From positions 1,240,001 to 1,304,000 of the forward strand of contig NZ_CP046046.1 in the NCBI RefSeq assembly GCF_009676705.1: a DNA stretch of 64,000 nt, in the 5' to 3' direction. A program made the translations under genes and the position numbers. The number at the start of each line of letters is the position of its first letter. Within the stretch, counting starts at the first letter, position 1. The notes beneath the pieces were generated by a model that worked only from the letters and a program-made list of their open reading frames with translations, did not search any database and had not been told where the DNA came from. The DNA is from Spiribacter sp. 2438. Its GTDB lineage: Bacteria; Pseudomonadota; Gammaproteobacteria; Nitrococcales; Nitrococcaceae. Of the stretch, positions 54,961 through 62,392 are shown piece by piece.

Positions 54961-55565
54961 GATTGATCGAGCCTGTCGCTAATGGCCTCGGACAGGGCGG
55001 CATAGTCGCCCATCACCGGAAAGTCGGGGAAGTCCCGGATCACGTTGTCGGGGGCATTGAACAGAAATCCGTGATGGGCCGCACCCAGCATCCCGGTGTC
55101 GTTGTAGGAATCGCCGGCGGCGGCCACATTGAAGTTCAGCTGACGAAACGCCTCCACGGCCGCGCGCTTGTGATCCGGCATTCGCAATTGATAGCCGCTG
55201 ATGCGTCCGTGCTCGTCCGTCTCGAGGGTGTGACAGAACAGGGTCGGCCAGTTCAGTTGGCGCATGAGGGGCCGGGCAAATTCGTAGAAAGTGTCCGACA
55301 GAATGATCACCTGGTAGCGGGCCCGGAGCCCATCGAGAAATGTCAGCGCGCCGTCGAGGGGCGCCATCCGGTCAATGACCGCCTCGATGTCACGCAGCCC
55401 GAGGTTATGCCGGTCCAGCTCGGCGAGACGCATCTGCATGAGCTCATCGTAGTCGGCGATATCCCGGGTGGTCGCCCGCAACGCGTCAATGCCCGTGAGA
55501 TCGGCAAAATCAATCCAGATTTCGGGGACCAGAACCCCTTCCAGATCCAGGCAAATGATATTCAC
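54957..55565 (-). CDS. thrH: Phosphoserine phosphatase/homoserine phosphotransferase ThrH
   Basis: This 202-residue HAD enzyme opens with the ThrH form of motif I, CLDLEGVLVPEIW. It has VIILSDTFYEF, the Lys in PDHKRAA and AAGDSYNDTGML. Characterised ThrH hydrolyses phosphoserine and can transfer the phosphate to homoserine. The E in DLEG separates it from SerB. Confidence 0.93.
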   Translation of the reverse strand: MNIICLDLEGVLVPEIWIDFADLTGIDALRATTRDIADYDELMQMRLAELDRHNLGLRDIEAVIDRMAPLDGALTFLDGLRARYQVIILSDTFYEFARPLMRQLNWPTLFCHTLETDEHGRISGYQLRMPDHKRAAVEAFRQLNFNVAAAGDSYNDTGMLGAAHHGFLFNAPDNVIRDFPDFPVMGDYAALSEAISDRLDQS

Positions 55566-55731
55566 AGAATTTCTCTCGTTGGGTAACCACCGGGGTGGCG
55601 GAAGTTAAGGCTTTTACGGGTGGCCTGCAAGCCGCCATGGCGGCCTGAAAGGCGAGTGAACCAACGTGACACTGGAGCGATCTAATGGCACTGTTGCAGA
55701 GTATGCCCAAACACTCACGGGAGGTAATTCG

Positions 55732-56415
55732 ATGGCTCAGGACTTTCGCGCGGTAACCGCCGGCCGGACCACAGGGGCCGGATCGGTCCTCGCAACCAAC
55801 CGGGTGCTGCGCAATACCTATGCGCTGCTCGCCATGACTTTGCTGTTCAGCGCCTCCATGGCCGGCGTGGCCATGGCGACCAATGCGCCACCGGTGCACT
55901 GGGTGCTGGTGCTGGCCGGCTATTTCGGCCTGCTTTTCCTCACCACCGCCCTTCGAAACAGCGTCTGGGGCCTGGTTAGCGTGTTCGCGCTCACCGGCTT
56001 CATGGGGTTCACCCTCGGGCCGATCATCAGCTTTTATCTCACCGCATTCGCCAACGGCGCCGAACTGGTCATGATGGCCATGGGCGGCACCGGCGTGATG
56101 TTCCTGGGGCTGTCCGCCTACGCGCTGACGACCCAGCGGGATTTCAGCTTCATGCGCGGCTTCATCCTGGCGGGTGTGCTGGTGGCGTTCACCGGCGCCA
56201 TCGTCGCGATCATCTTCTCCATGCCGGCCCTGTCGCTGGCCGTGAGTGCCGCCTTCGTGGTGCTGATGAGCGCACTGATTCTCTACCAGACCGGTGAGAT
56301 CATTAACGGCGGTGAGACCAACTACATCATGGCCACCATCACACTGTACGTGACCATCTACAATCTGTTCCTGAGCCTGCTGCAGCTGCTCTCGGCCTTC
56401 GCCGGCGAGCGCTGA
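55732..56415 (+). CDS. Bax inhibitor-1/YccA family membrane protein
   Basis: This 227-residue protein has seven membrane helices and the UPF0005/BI-1 pattern, with NTYALLAMTLLFSASMAG near the start and ETNYIMATITLYVTIYNLFL at the end. YccA in E. coli binds and modulates FtsH; BI-1 proteins may carry a calcium leak. ATG at 55732 has GGGAGGT upstream. Confidence 0.92.
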   Translation: MAQDFRAVTAGRTTGAGSVLATNRVLRNTYALLAMTLLFSASMAGVAMATNAPPVHWVLVLAGYFGLLFLTTALRNSVWGLVSVFALTGFMGFTLGPIISFYLTAFANGAELVMMAMGGTGVMFLGLSAYALTTQRDFSFMRGFILAGVLVAFTGAIVAIIFSMPALSLAVSAAFVVLMSALILYQTGEIINGGETNYIMATITLYVTIYNLFLSLLQLLSAFAGER

Positions 56416-56442
56416 CGCACCATCGGGGCCATCTGATCCGAA

Positions 56443-56473
56443 CCCGGCGGCGGCAACGTCGCCGGGTTTTTTT
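56443..56473 (+). terminator. Rho-independent terminator of the YccA-like gene
   Basis: CCCGGCG (56443-56449) pairs with CGCCGGG (56460-56466) and is followed by seven T. Confidence 0.85.
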
Positions 56474-56482
56474 ATGCCCGCC

Positions 56483-57250
56483 TCAGGGAGTAAGGGAAAA
56501 CCTCACCGGTACCGTGACTGTCGCCCTGGATCCTGTCATGGCGCTGGCGGGTGGCGCCGGCACCGGGCTGGCCTGATGCGCCATGCGACGAACCGCTTCA
56601 TCCAGCAGCCCATGGCCACTGGACTCCAGCAGCTGAAAGTCCTCGATGGTGCCGGTGGCGTCAACGGCGAGCTGCAGGGTCACCGTGCCTTCCAGCCCAC
56701 GGAGACGGGCCTGTCGGGGATAGTCCCGAAAGGCCATGAGGTGGCGACGCAGCGCCGCTTCCCAGGTCGCCTCCGCGACTTCGCGGGCATCCTCCAGGCC
56801 GGAATCGCTTTCGGCGCCAATCCCACCATCGGTGGACTGTCGTTCCGGATCCCGCTCTGAGGTCCGCTCGGGCTCAGGGTCCGTGACTAGCGGCGGATCC
56901 GGCTTCGCATCATCGCTGGGGGCGTCCTCGGCCGTATCAGCGGTCCCGCCCGTTTCGTCTGCCCCACCCGGATCGGTTTCCGGCGGCGCCATTAGCGGAA
57001 CCGCGTCGCCCACCGGAACCGCCGGCGGCGGCGAAGTGGCCGGAGACGGCTGGCGGGGTAACGAATGAGGCGGCACATCGGCAGCAGACAGCACCCGAAT
57101 GTCCGCCGCGGGCGGGGCCTCATCCAGGCCGGTGACGGGGCGCGGTGGGGCGGTCCACCAGCCGCTGAATGCCACCCAGGCGAGCCCGTGGAGCAGCAGG
57201 GCGGCGGCCAGCGCCAGGCACCGTTGCCATGCACCGATGGGGCTGTCCAC
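56483..57250 (-). CDS. TonB-like energy transducer
   Basis: This 255-residue protein has one N-terminal membrane helix (about 10-30), a Pro/Asp/Glu-rich periplasmic linker (about 40-160) and a C-terminal TonB domain (about 165-250, FRDYPRQARLRGLEGTVTL). GTG at 57250 starts right after the ExbD stop. It would couple ExbB-ExbD proton flow to outer-membrane receptors; none is encoded here. Confidence 0.9.
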   Translation of the reverse strand: MDSPIGAWQRCLALAAALLLHGLAWVAFSGWWTAPPRPVTGLDEAPPAADIRVLSAADVPPHSLPRQPSPATSPPPAVPVGDAVPLMAPPETDPGGADETGGTADTAEDAPSDDAKPDPPLVTDPEPERTSERDPERQSTDGGIGAESDSGLEDAREVAEATWEAALRRHLMAFRDYPRQARLRGLEGTVTLQLAVDATGTIEDFQLLESSGHGLLDEAVRRMAHQASPVPAPPASAMTGSRATVTVPVRFSLTP

Positions 57251-57691
57251 TCAGTCCCCCGCGGGTTCCAGCTTGAGGCGGACCGGGCCAAAGCCCTCGG
57301 CCTCAAGGCGCGTCACCAGCGCGAGGACCTGACGGGCGTCCAGCCGGGCATCCGCCTCGATCAGCACGCCCTGCCCCCCAGTCGCCGGCGCCGGCGCCTG
57401 CCCCAACCGCTCAACCAGGACCTCCTTGGACAGACGCTCACCCGCCAGCGCCAGCTCACCGGTACCGGACAGCGCGACCCGATGGGCTGACGGATCATCC
57501 CGGATGCCCGCCTCGGAGCGGGGGGCTTCCACGTCGAAGGGAGCGGGAGTCACCAGCACCGCCGCCATCATCAGAAAGATCAGAATCAGAAACACCAGGT
57601 TGATCAATGGCAGCAACGAGGCATCGCTCCCGGGGTTGGCGGGGGCCAATCGCCCGGTGAGGCTTCGGGTTGCCGTTCGCCGAAGACTCAT
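57251..57691 (-). CDS. ExbD/TolR-family protein (second)
   Basis: This 146-residue protein has a cytoplasmic start, one membrane helix (about 28-48, INLVFLILIFLMMAAVLV) where TolR normally has its essential Asp, and a periplasmic domain. In this copy the position reads LINLVFL, so the Asp is replaced by Asn, unlike the neighbouring ExbD. Confidence 0.88.
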   Translation of the reverse strand: MSLRRTATRSLTGRLAPANPGSDASLLPLINLVFLILIFLMMAAVLVTPAPFDVEAPRSEAGIRDDPSAHRVALSGTGELALAGERLSKEVLVERLGQAPAPATGGQGVLIEADARLDARQVLALVTRLEAEGFGPVRLKLEPAGD

Positions 57692-58113
57692 GTCGATGGC
57701 ACTCCCACTAGCCGGATATGCCGGACGCCCTCAGCCTCCAGGGCGGACAGGTAGTCCACCAGGGCCTGCACCGAGAGTCCCTCATCGGCGATCAGCGCCA
57801 CCACCGTCATTTGATCGGGATGCGTATCGCGGGCCTCGTTCACCCGATCCGCTACCCCCTCGGCGGACACCAGCGGCTCATCGCCCCGGGGCCGCAGCCC
57901 GTGGACCGTGGCGTCATACCAAAGCACCCGGGCATCAACCGGCATGTCCGCGGGGTCAGCGGCAACCGCCGGCACCACCTCGAGAGCGGATTCCCGTTGC
58001 AGGCTTGCCGCGAGCATGAAGAACACCAGCAGGATGAAAACCACATCGATCAACGGTGTCAGGGAGACGGCCCGACGCGGCGAACGGGCCATTTGCTCGG
58101 CGAGGGGCCTCAC
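57688..58113 (-). CDS. ExbD/TolR-family protein (first)
   Basis: This 141-residue protein has the membrane helix LTPLIDVVFILLVFFMLAAS with the essential proton-path Asp, then a periplasmic domain. It overlaps exbB and the second ExbD by 4 bases each. Two ExbD-type subunits with one ExbB and one TonB is a known accessory layout. Confidence 0.93.
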   Translation of the reverse strand: MRPLAEQMARSPRRAVSLTPLIDVVFILLVFFMLAASLQRESALEVVPAVAADPADMPVDARVLWYDATVHGLRPRGDEPLVSAEGVADRVNEARDTHPDQMTVVALIADEGLSVQALVDYLSALEAEGVRHIRLVGVPST

Positions 58114-58745
58114 GGCGTATCGTCGACGGCGCCGGGGTAGAGTGTGCGGCTCAGCAATTCATCCATGGCATGAGCCAGTCGCACCACCCGCTGCTCCAGC
58201 AGGTTAAAGATCAGGACACAGGGAATGGCCAGGGCAAGCCCCGCTGCCGTGGTGATGAGCGCCGTCCAGATACCGCCGGACAGCGCGCCGGGGTCAACCG
58301 GTCCCTGTGCGGCCTCCAGGGCCTGAAAGGCATCGATCATGCCCAGCACCGTGCCGAACAGGCCGATCAGGGGCGCCAGCTGGCCAATAACCTCCAGGGT
58401 GCGCAGGCCATAGCGGAGCTGCAGCAATGACGCCGTTCCCTGGCGCTCAAAGGCTTCCCGAAAGGCCTCGCCCGGCTCGCCCCTGGGAGACGCAGCCATG
58501 CCGGACAGTAGCGCCATCGACAGCGGATCCTGCTGCCCGGCCAAGTGCGCCCGGGCATCCGGCGACTCGCCCTTTTTCCAGTCCGTGACCGCCGCATCGA
58601 CCCAGACCGGCGGCCGCAGGCGCACGCCCCGCCACTGCCAGAGCTGCAGCAGAACAATGGCCGTTGCCACCACGGACAGCCCCAGCAATAGGGCGATCAC
58701 CGGTGCCCCGGCCCCGAGAGCGGTCCAGTTATTTACAAAAGGCAT
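58110..58745 (-). CDS. ExbB/TolQ-family proton channel protein
   Basis: This 211-residue protein has three membrane helices (about 12-35, 110-135, 150-180) and the family pattern LAPLIGLFGTVLGMIDAF followed by GGIWTALITTAAGLALAIP. ATG at 58745 is used; a TTG one codon earlier is possible. It is divergent from cysB, 41 bases away. Confidence 0.93.
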   Translation of the reverse strand: MPFVNNWTALGAGAPVIALLLGLSVVATAIVLLQLWQWRGVRLRPPVWVDAAVTDWKKGESPDARAHLAGQQDPLSMALLSGMAASPRGEPGEAFREAFERQGTASLLQLRYGLRTLEVIGQLAPLIGLFGTVLGMIDAFQALEAAQGPVDPGALSGGIWTALITTAAGLALAIPCVLIFNLLEQRVVRLAHAMDELLSRTLYPGAVDDTP

Positions 58746-58786
58746 CAAAAAGCCTGACTATACATCTAGAACGAATTAAGGATGCC

Positions 58787-59773
58787 ATGAAACTCAATCA
58801 ACTCCGTTACATCGTCGAGGTCAACCGACGGGGGCTCAATGTCTCCGCCGCCGCCGAGGCGCTGTATACCTCCCAGCCCGGTGTCAGCAAGCAGATCAAG
58901 CTTCTGGAGGAAGAGCTGGAAGTCCAGATATTCGAGCGCAGCGGCAAACACTTTACCCAGCTGACACCGGCGGGCAAAGCCATTCTGGCCGTGGCCGAGA
59001 GAATCCTGGCGGAGACCGGCAACATCGAGGCCATCGCCGCCGAGCACGGCAACCAGCAGGCCGGCAGCCTTTCCATTGCCACCACCCATACCCAGGCCCG
59101 GCATGCCCTGCCCCGGGCGGTGGAGGCATTCCGGCAGCGTTTTCCCCAGGTCAGCCTGCATTTCCACCAGGGCACACCCACCCAGATTGCGGAAATGGCC
59201 ACCAGCGGCGAAGTGGATTTCGCCATCGCCACCGAGGCACTGGAGCTCTACGAGGATCTGGCCATCCTGCCCTGCTATCGCTGGAACCGCAGCATCGTGG
59301 TCCCCGAGGGCCACCCCCTGTGTGACCAGCAGCCCCTGACCCTGGAGGCGATTGCCGAACATCCCGTGGTCACCTATGTGTTTGGCTTCACCGGTCGCTC
59401 CCGACTGGACGAGGCCTTTGCAGAGCGGGGCCTCAGCCCGGATGTGGTGTTCACCGCCACGGACTCCGAAGTGATCAAGACCTATGTCCGATTGGGACTG
59501 GGGATTGGCATTCTGGCCAGCATGGCTTTTGATCCCGACAGCGACACCGGCCTGGTGGCTCTGGACGCCAGCCACCTGTTCGAGTCGAGCATCACCAGCA
59601 TTGCGTTCCGCCGCGGCGCCTATCTGCGGGGCTACATGCTCGGTTTCATCGAAACCTTCGCCCCGCATCTGAGCGCCGATGTCGTCGAAGAGGGGCGTCA
59701 GGCCCGAACCCGGGCGGAGCGGGACGCCCTCTTTGAGCGGCTTGAACCGATGCTGGACCCGGTCAGTCCATAG
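58787..59773 (+). CDS. cysB: LysR-type regulator CysB
   Basis: This 328-residue regulator has an N-terminal helix-turn-helix (MKLNQLRYIVEVNRRGLNVS, AAEALYTSQPGVSKQIKLLE) and a CysB-type effector domain (about 92-310) with THTQARHALP and GFTGRSRLDEAF, which bind sulfate/N-acetylserine-type ligands. It controls cysteine biosynthesis in relatives. AAGGAT precedes the ATG. Confidence 0.94.
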   Translation: MKLNQLRYIVEVNRRGLNVSAAAEALYTSQPGVSKQIKLLEEELEVQIFERSGKHFTQLTPAGKAILAVAERILAETGNIEAIAAEHGNQQAGSLSIATTHTQARHALPRAVEAFRQRFPQVSLHFHQGTPTQIAEMATSGEVDFAIATEALELYEDLAILPCYRWNRSIVVPEGHPLCDQQPLTLEAIAEHPVVTYVFGFTGRSRLDEAFAERGLSPDVVFTATDSEVIKTYVRLGLGIGILASMAFDPDSDTGLVALDASHLFESSITSIAFRRGAYLRGYMLGFIETFAPHLSADVVEEGRQARTRAERDALFERLEPMLDPVSP

Positions 59774-59777
59774 CGGT

Positions 59778-61688
59778 ATGGACCCCGAACTGCTGGAAAT
59801 CCGGCGTCACCTCAGCCACTACCCGCCCTTTGATGCGCTCAGTGACGAGCACCTGGACGCCGTGGTGGAAGCCATTGAGGTGAGCTACTGCCGCGCAGGC
59901 ACCCAGGTCCTGTCGCCCGATGAGACCATCGATGCGCTGCACTACATCCGAAGCGGCGCGGTGGAGATCTACCGACGCAGTGGCGATCTGTTCGACCGAC
60001 TGGGCGAAGGGGGCATATTCGGGCATTACGCCTTGCTCCGAGGCCGGCGGATTCACTACCCGGCGGTGGCGCTGGAGGACACCCTGCTGTACCGGATCCC
60101 GGCGGACGTGTTCGACCGGCTCTGCGAAGAAGATCCGGAGTTTTCGGATTTCATGGAGCTCGGCCGCGGCCGGACCAGCCCGGACAGTGCCGAGGCGCAA
60201 CGCCCCCATGGACTGATGTCCGCCCGCATCCGCCGGCTCGTCACCCGCCTGCCGGTGATCGCCGCCAGCACCGACAGCGCCCGCGAGGTGGCCAGCCGGC
60301 TCGCGGACGATCCCCTGGGGGCTGCCCTGGTGGCGGAGGCGGAGGGCGATGACCCGCGTTATCGCTACACCGACGCCGAGGGTCAGAGCTGGCAGATCGT
60401 TGGCATTGTCACCGACCTGGATTTCCGCCGCCGCCTGGTGGCCGCCGGCCTGTCCCCGGACACGCCCATCGCCGACATCGTCTCGGATCGCCTGATCGCG
60501 GTTCAATCCGACGAAACCATTCAGGAGGCGCTGCTGCTGATGCTGCGCCATAACGTCCATCACCTGGCGGTGGTGCACCGACGTCGGCCGGTGGGCCTGA
60601 TACGCATGGAGGATGTGGTCCGCTACGGGACCCAGGGCAGTCTCTATCTCATCGACAGCATCTTCAGCCAGGATTCGCCCTCGGCGCTGGCCACCCTGAT
60701 GCCGGAAATTCACTCCTCGGCGGTGCGCATGATCCGGGATGGCGCCGATTCACGAACGGTCAGCACCACCCTGACTTCAATCGGCCGGGCCATGACCCGG
60801 CGACTGCTGGAGCTCGCCGAAGCCGAGCTGGGGCCGCCGCCGGTGCCCTATGCGTTCATGGTGATGGGCTCCATGGCCCGCGGCGAGCAGACCCTGGTCA
60901 CGGATCAGGACAATGCCCTGGTGATTGATGACGCCTTCGACCCGGCCCGGGACGACGCCTATTTCCGCGAACTGGCGGAATGGGTCAGCGGTCACCTGGA
61001 CGCCTGCGGCTACACCTACTGCAAAGGCGGCATCATGGCCACCAACAAGCAATGGCGACAGCCGCTGTCGGTCTGGAAGCGCTATTTCATCAACTGGATC
61101 GAGTCGCCCAACCCGGAGCGCCTACTGCACTCCAACATCTTCTTTGACCTGGACAATGTCTACGGCGAAGAGCGCTTCGTGGAGGCCCTGCAGGATCTGG
61201 TGGCCGGGGAAGCGGGTAACCACCCGGGGTTTCTGGCGGCCATGGCGCGCAACGCCCTGAACCGCACGCCCCCGCTCGGGTTTTTCCGGGACTTCGTCAT
61301 GGAAAAGGACGGACGCCACAACAATTCTATTAACGTTAAACGCCGCGGCACCGCACCGCTGACGGATTTGATCCGCATCCATGCCCTCGCCTGCGGTTCG
61401 CGAGCCCAGAATTCCTTCGAGCGCCTTGATGACATTGCCGAGACCCAGTTGCTGGGTCCGGGGGTACCGGAGAGGCTTCGCTTTGCTCTGGAGACGCTGA
61501 GCCAGACCCGTCTGGAACACCAGGCCATTGACATCGAGCAGGCGCGCGAACCAGACAACAACATCGAGCCGGAAAACGTTCCGAACAAACAGCGGGCCGA
61601 GATCAAGGAAGCGTTCCGTGCCCTCAGTCAGGCGCAGAAGTTCCTGCGGTTCCGCTATCCCAGCCCGGCGGTGCGCCAACGCTCATGA
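59778..61688 (+). CDS. cNMP-binding/CBS/DUF294 nucleotidyltransferase-like protein
   Basis: This 636-residue cytoplasmic protein has a cyclic-nucleotide-binding domain (about 10-125), two CBS domains (about 155-285), a DUF294 nucleotidyltransferase domain (about 330-470) with GSMARGEQTLVTDQDNALV (364-382, Asp376 and Asp378), and a DUF294 C-terminal helical domain (about 490-620). The layout resembles regulators related to GlnD uridylyltransferase. Target and nucleotide are unknown. It starts 4 bases after cysB and overlaps the exonuclease gene. Confidence 0.88.
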   Translation: MDPELLEIRRHLSHYPPFDALSDEHLDAVVEAIEVSYCRAGTQVLSPDETIDALHYIRSGAVEIYRRSGDLFDRLGEGGIFGHYALLRGRRIHYPAVALEDTLLYRIPADVFDRLCEEDPEFSDFMELGRGRTSPDSAEAQRPHGLMSARIRRLVTRLPVIAASTDSAREVASRLADDPLGAALVAEAEGDDPRYRYTDAEGQSWQIVGIVTDLDFRRRLVAAGLSPDTPIADIVSDRLIAVQSDETIQEALLLMLRHNVHHLAVVHRRRPVGLIRMEDVVRYGTQGSLYLIDSIFSQDSPSALATLMPEIHSSAVRMIRDGADSRTVSTTLTSIGRAMTRRLLELAEAELGPPPVPYAFMVMGSMARGEQTLVTDQDNALVIDDAFDPARDDAYFRELAEWVSGHLDACGYTYCKGGIMATNKQWRQPLSVWKRYFINWIESPNPERLLHSNIFFDLDNVYGEERFVEALQDLVAGEAGNHPGFLAAMARNALNRTPPLGFFRDFVMEKDGRHNNSINVKRRGTAPLTDLIRIHALACGSRAQNSFERLDDIAETQLLGPGVPERLRFALETLSQTRLEHQAIDIEQAREPDNNIEPENVPNKQRAEIKEAFRALSQAQKFLRFRYPSPAVRQRS

Positions 61689-62392
61689 AAGCGCCCGCCG
61701 GCAGCGACTGGCCCGCCTGGCTGGCGCATCGGGCCGAAGCGTCCGGGTCCGAGTCTTTGCGGGGCTACTATGCGTCGCTGGGGTGGGATCCCGGCCAGGC
61801 GATAGCAGATACGCCGCTGGTGGCCGTGGACCTGGAAACCAGCGGCCTGGACCCCCGCCGTCATGCCATTCTGAGCATTGGCGTGCTGCCGTTTACCCTG
61901 CAGGGCATCCGGCTGGCCGATCGCCGCCAGTGGTTGTTGCGCCCCCCGGCCGGGTTTTCCGGTGAGAGCGTTGCCTTTCATCACATCACCCATGGCGATA
62001 TCGAACAGGCAGCGGACTTCGAAGCGGTCCTGCCGGCGCTCCTGGACACGCTGGCCGGACGATTGATGGTGGTGCACTACCACCCGCTGGAGCGCCGTTT
62101 TCTGGACCATGCCACCCGAATGCGGCTGGGCGAAACGCTGAAGTGCCCGATGATCGACACCATGGAACTGGAAGCCCGCCGGCATCGACAGGGGTGGGGA
62201 AGCCGTTGGCGGGCTCTGCTGGGCCGAACCCCGACTTCACTGAGGCTCAATGACAGCCGGGCCCGTTACGGCCTGCCCCCGTATGAAGGGCATCGAGCCG
62301 TGCTCGATGCCCTGGCCACCGCCGAGTTGCTGCAGGCTCAGATCCAGCATGCCTACAACCCCTCGACGCCGCTGGAGTCACTCTGGGTCTAG
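61685..62392 (+). CDS. DnaQ-like 3'-5' exonuclease
   Basis: This 235-residue protein has the DEDDh exonuclease motifs: Asp49 and Glu51 in VAVDLETSGLDP, the second Asp region HYHPLERRFLD, and GHRAVLDALATAELL with the catalytic His/Asp. The ~40-residue N-terminal leader is not part of DnaQ. A DUF294 protein followed by this exonuclease is a recurrent pair in proteobacteria, often near acetate transporters; here a BCCT gene faces it with a 4-base overlap. Confidence 0.88.
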   Translation: MKAPAGSDWPAWLAHRAEASGSESLRGYYASLGWDPGQAIADTPLVAVDLETSGLDPRRHAILSIGVLPFTLQGIRLADRRQWLLRPPAGFSGESVAFHHITHGDIEQAADFEAVLPALLDTLAGRLMVVHYHPLERRFLDHATRMRLGETLKCPMIDTMELEARRHRQGWGSRWRALLGRTPTSLRLNDSRARYGLPPYEGHRAVLDALATAELLQAQIQHAYNPSTPLESLWV

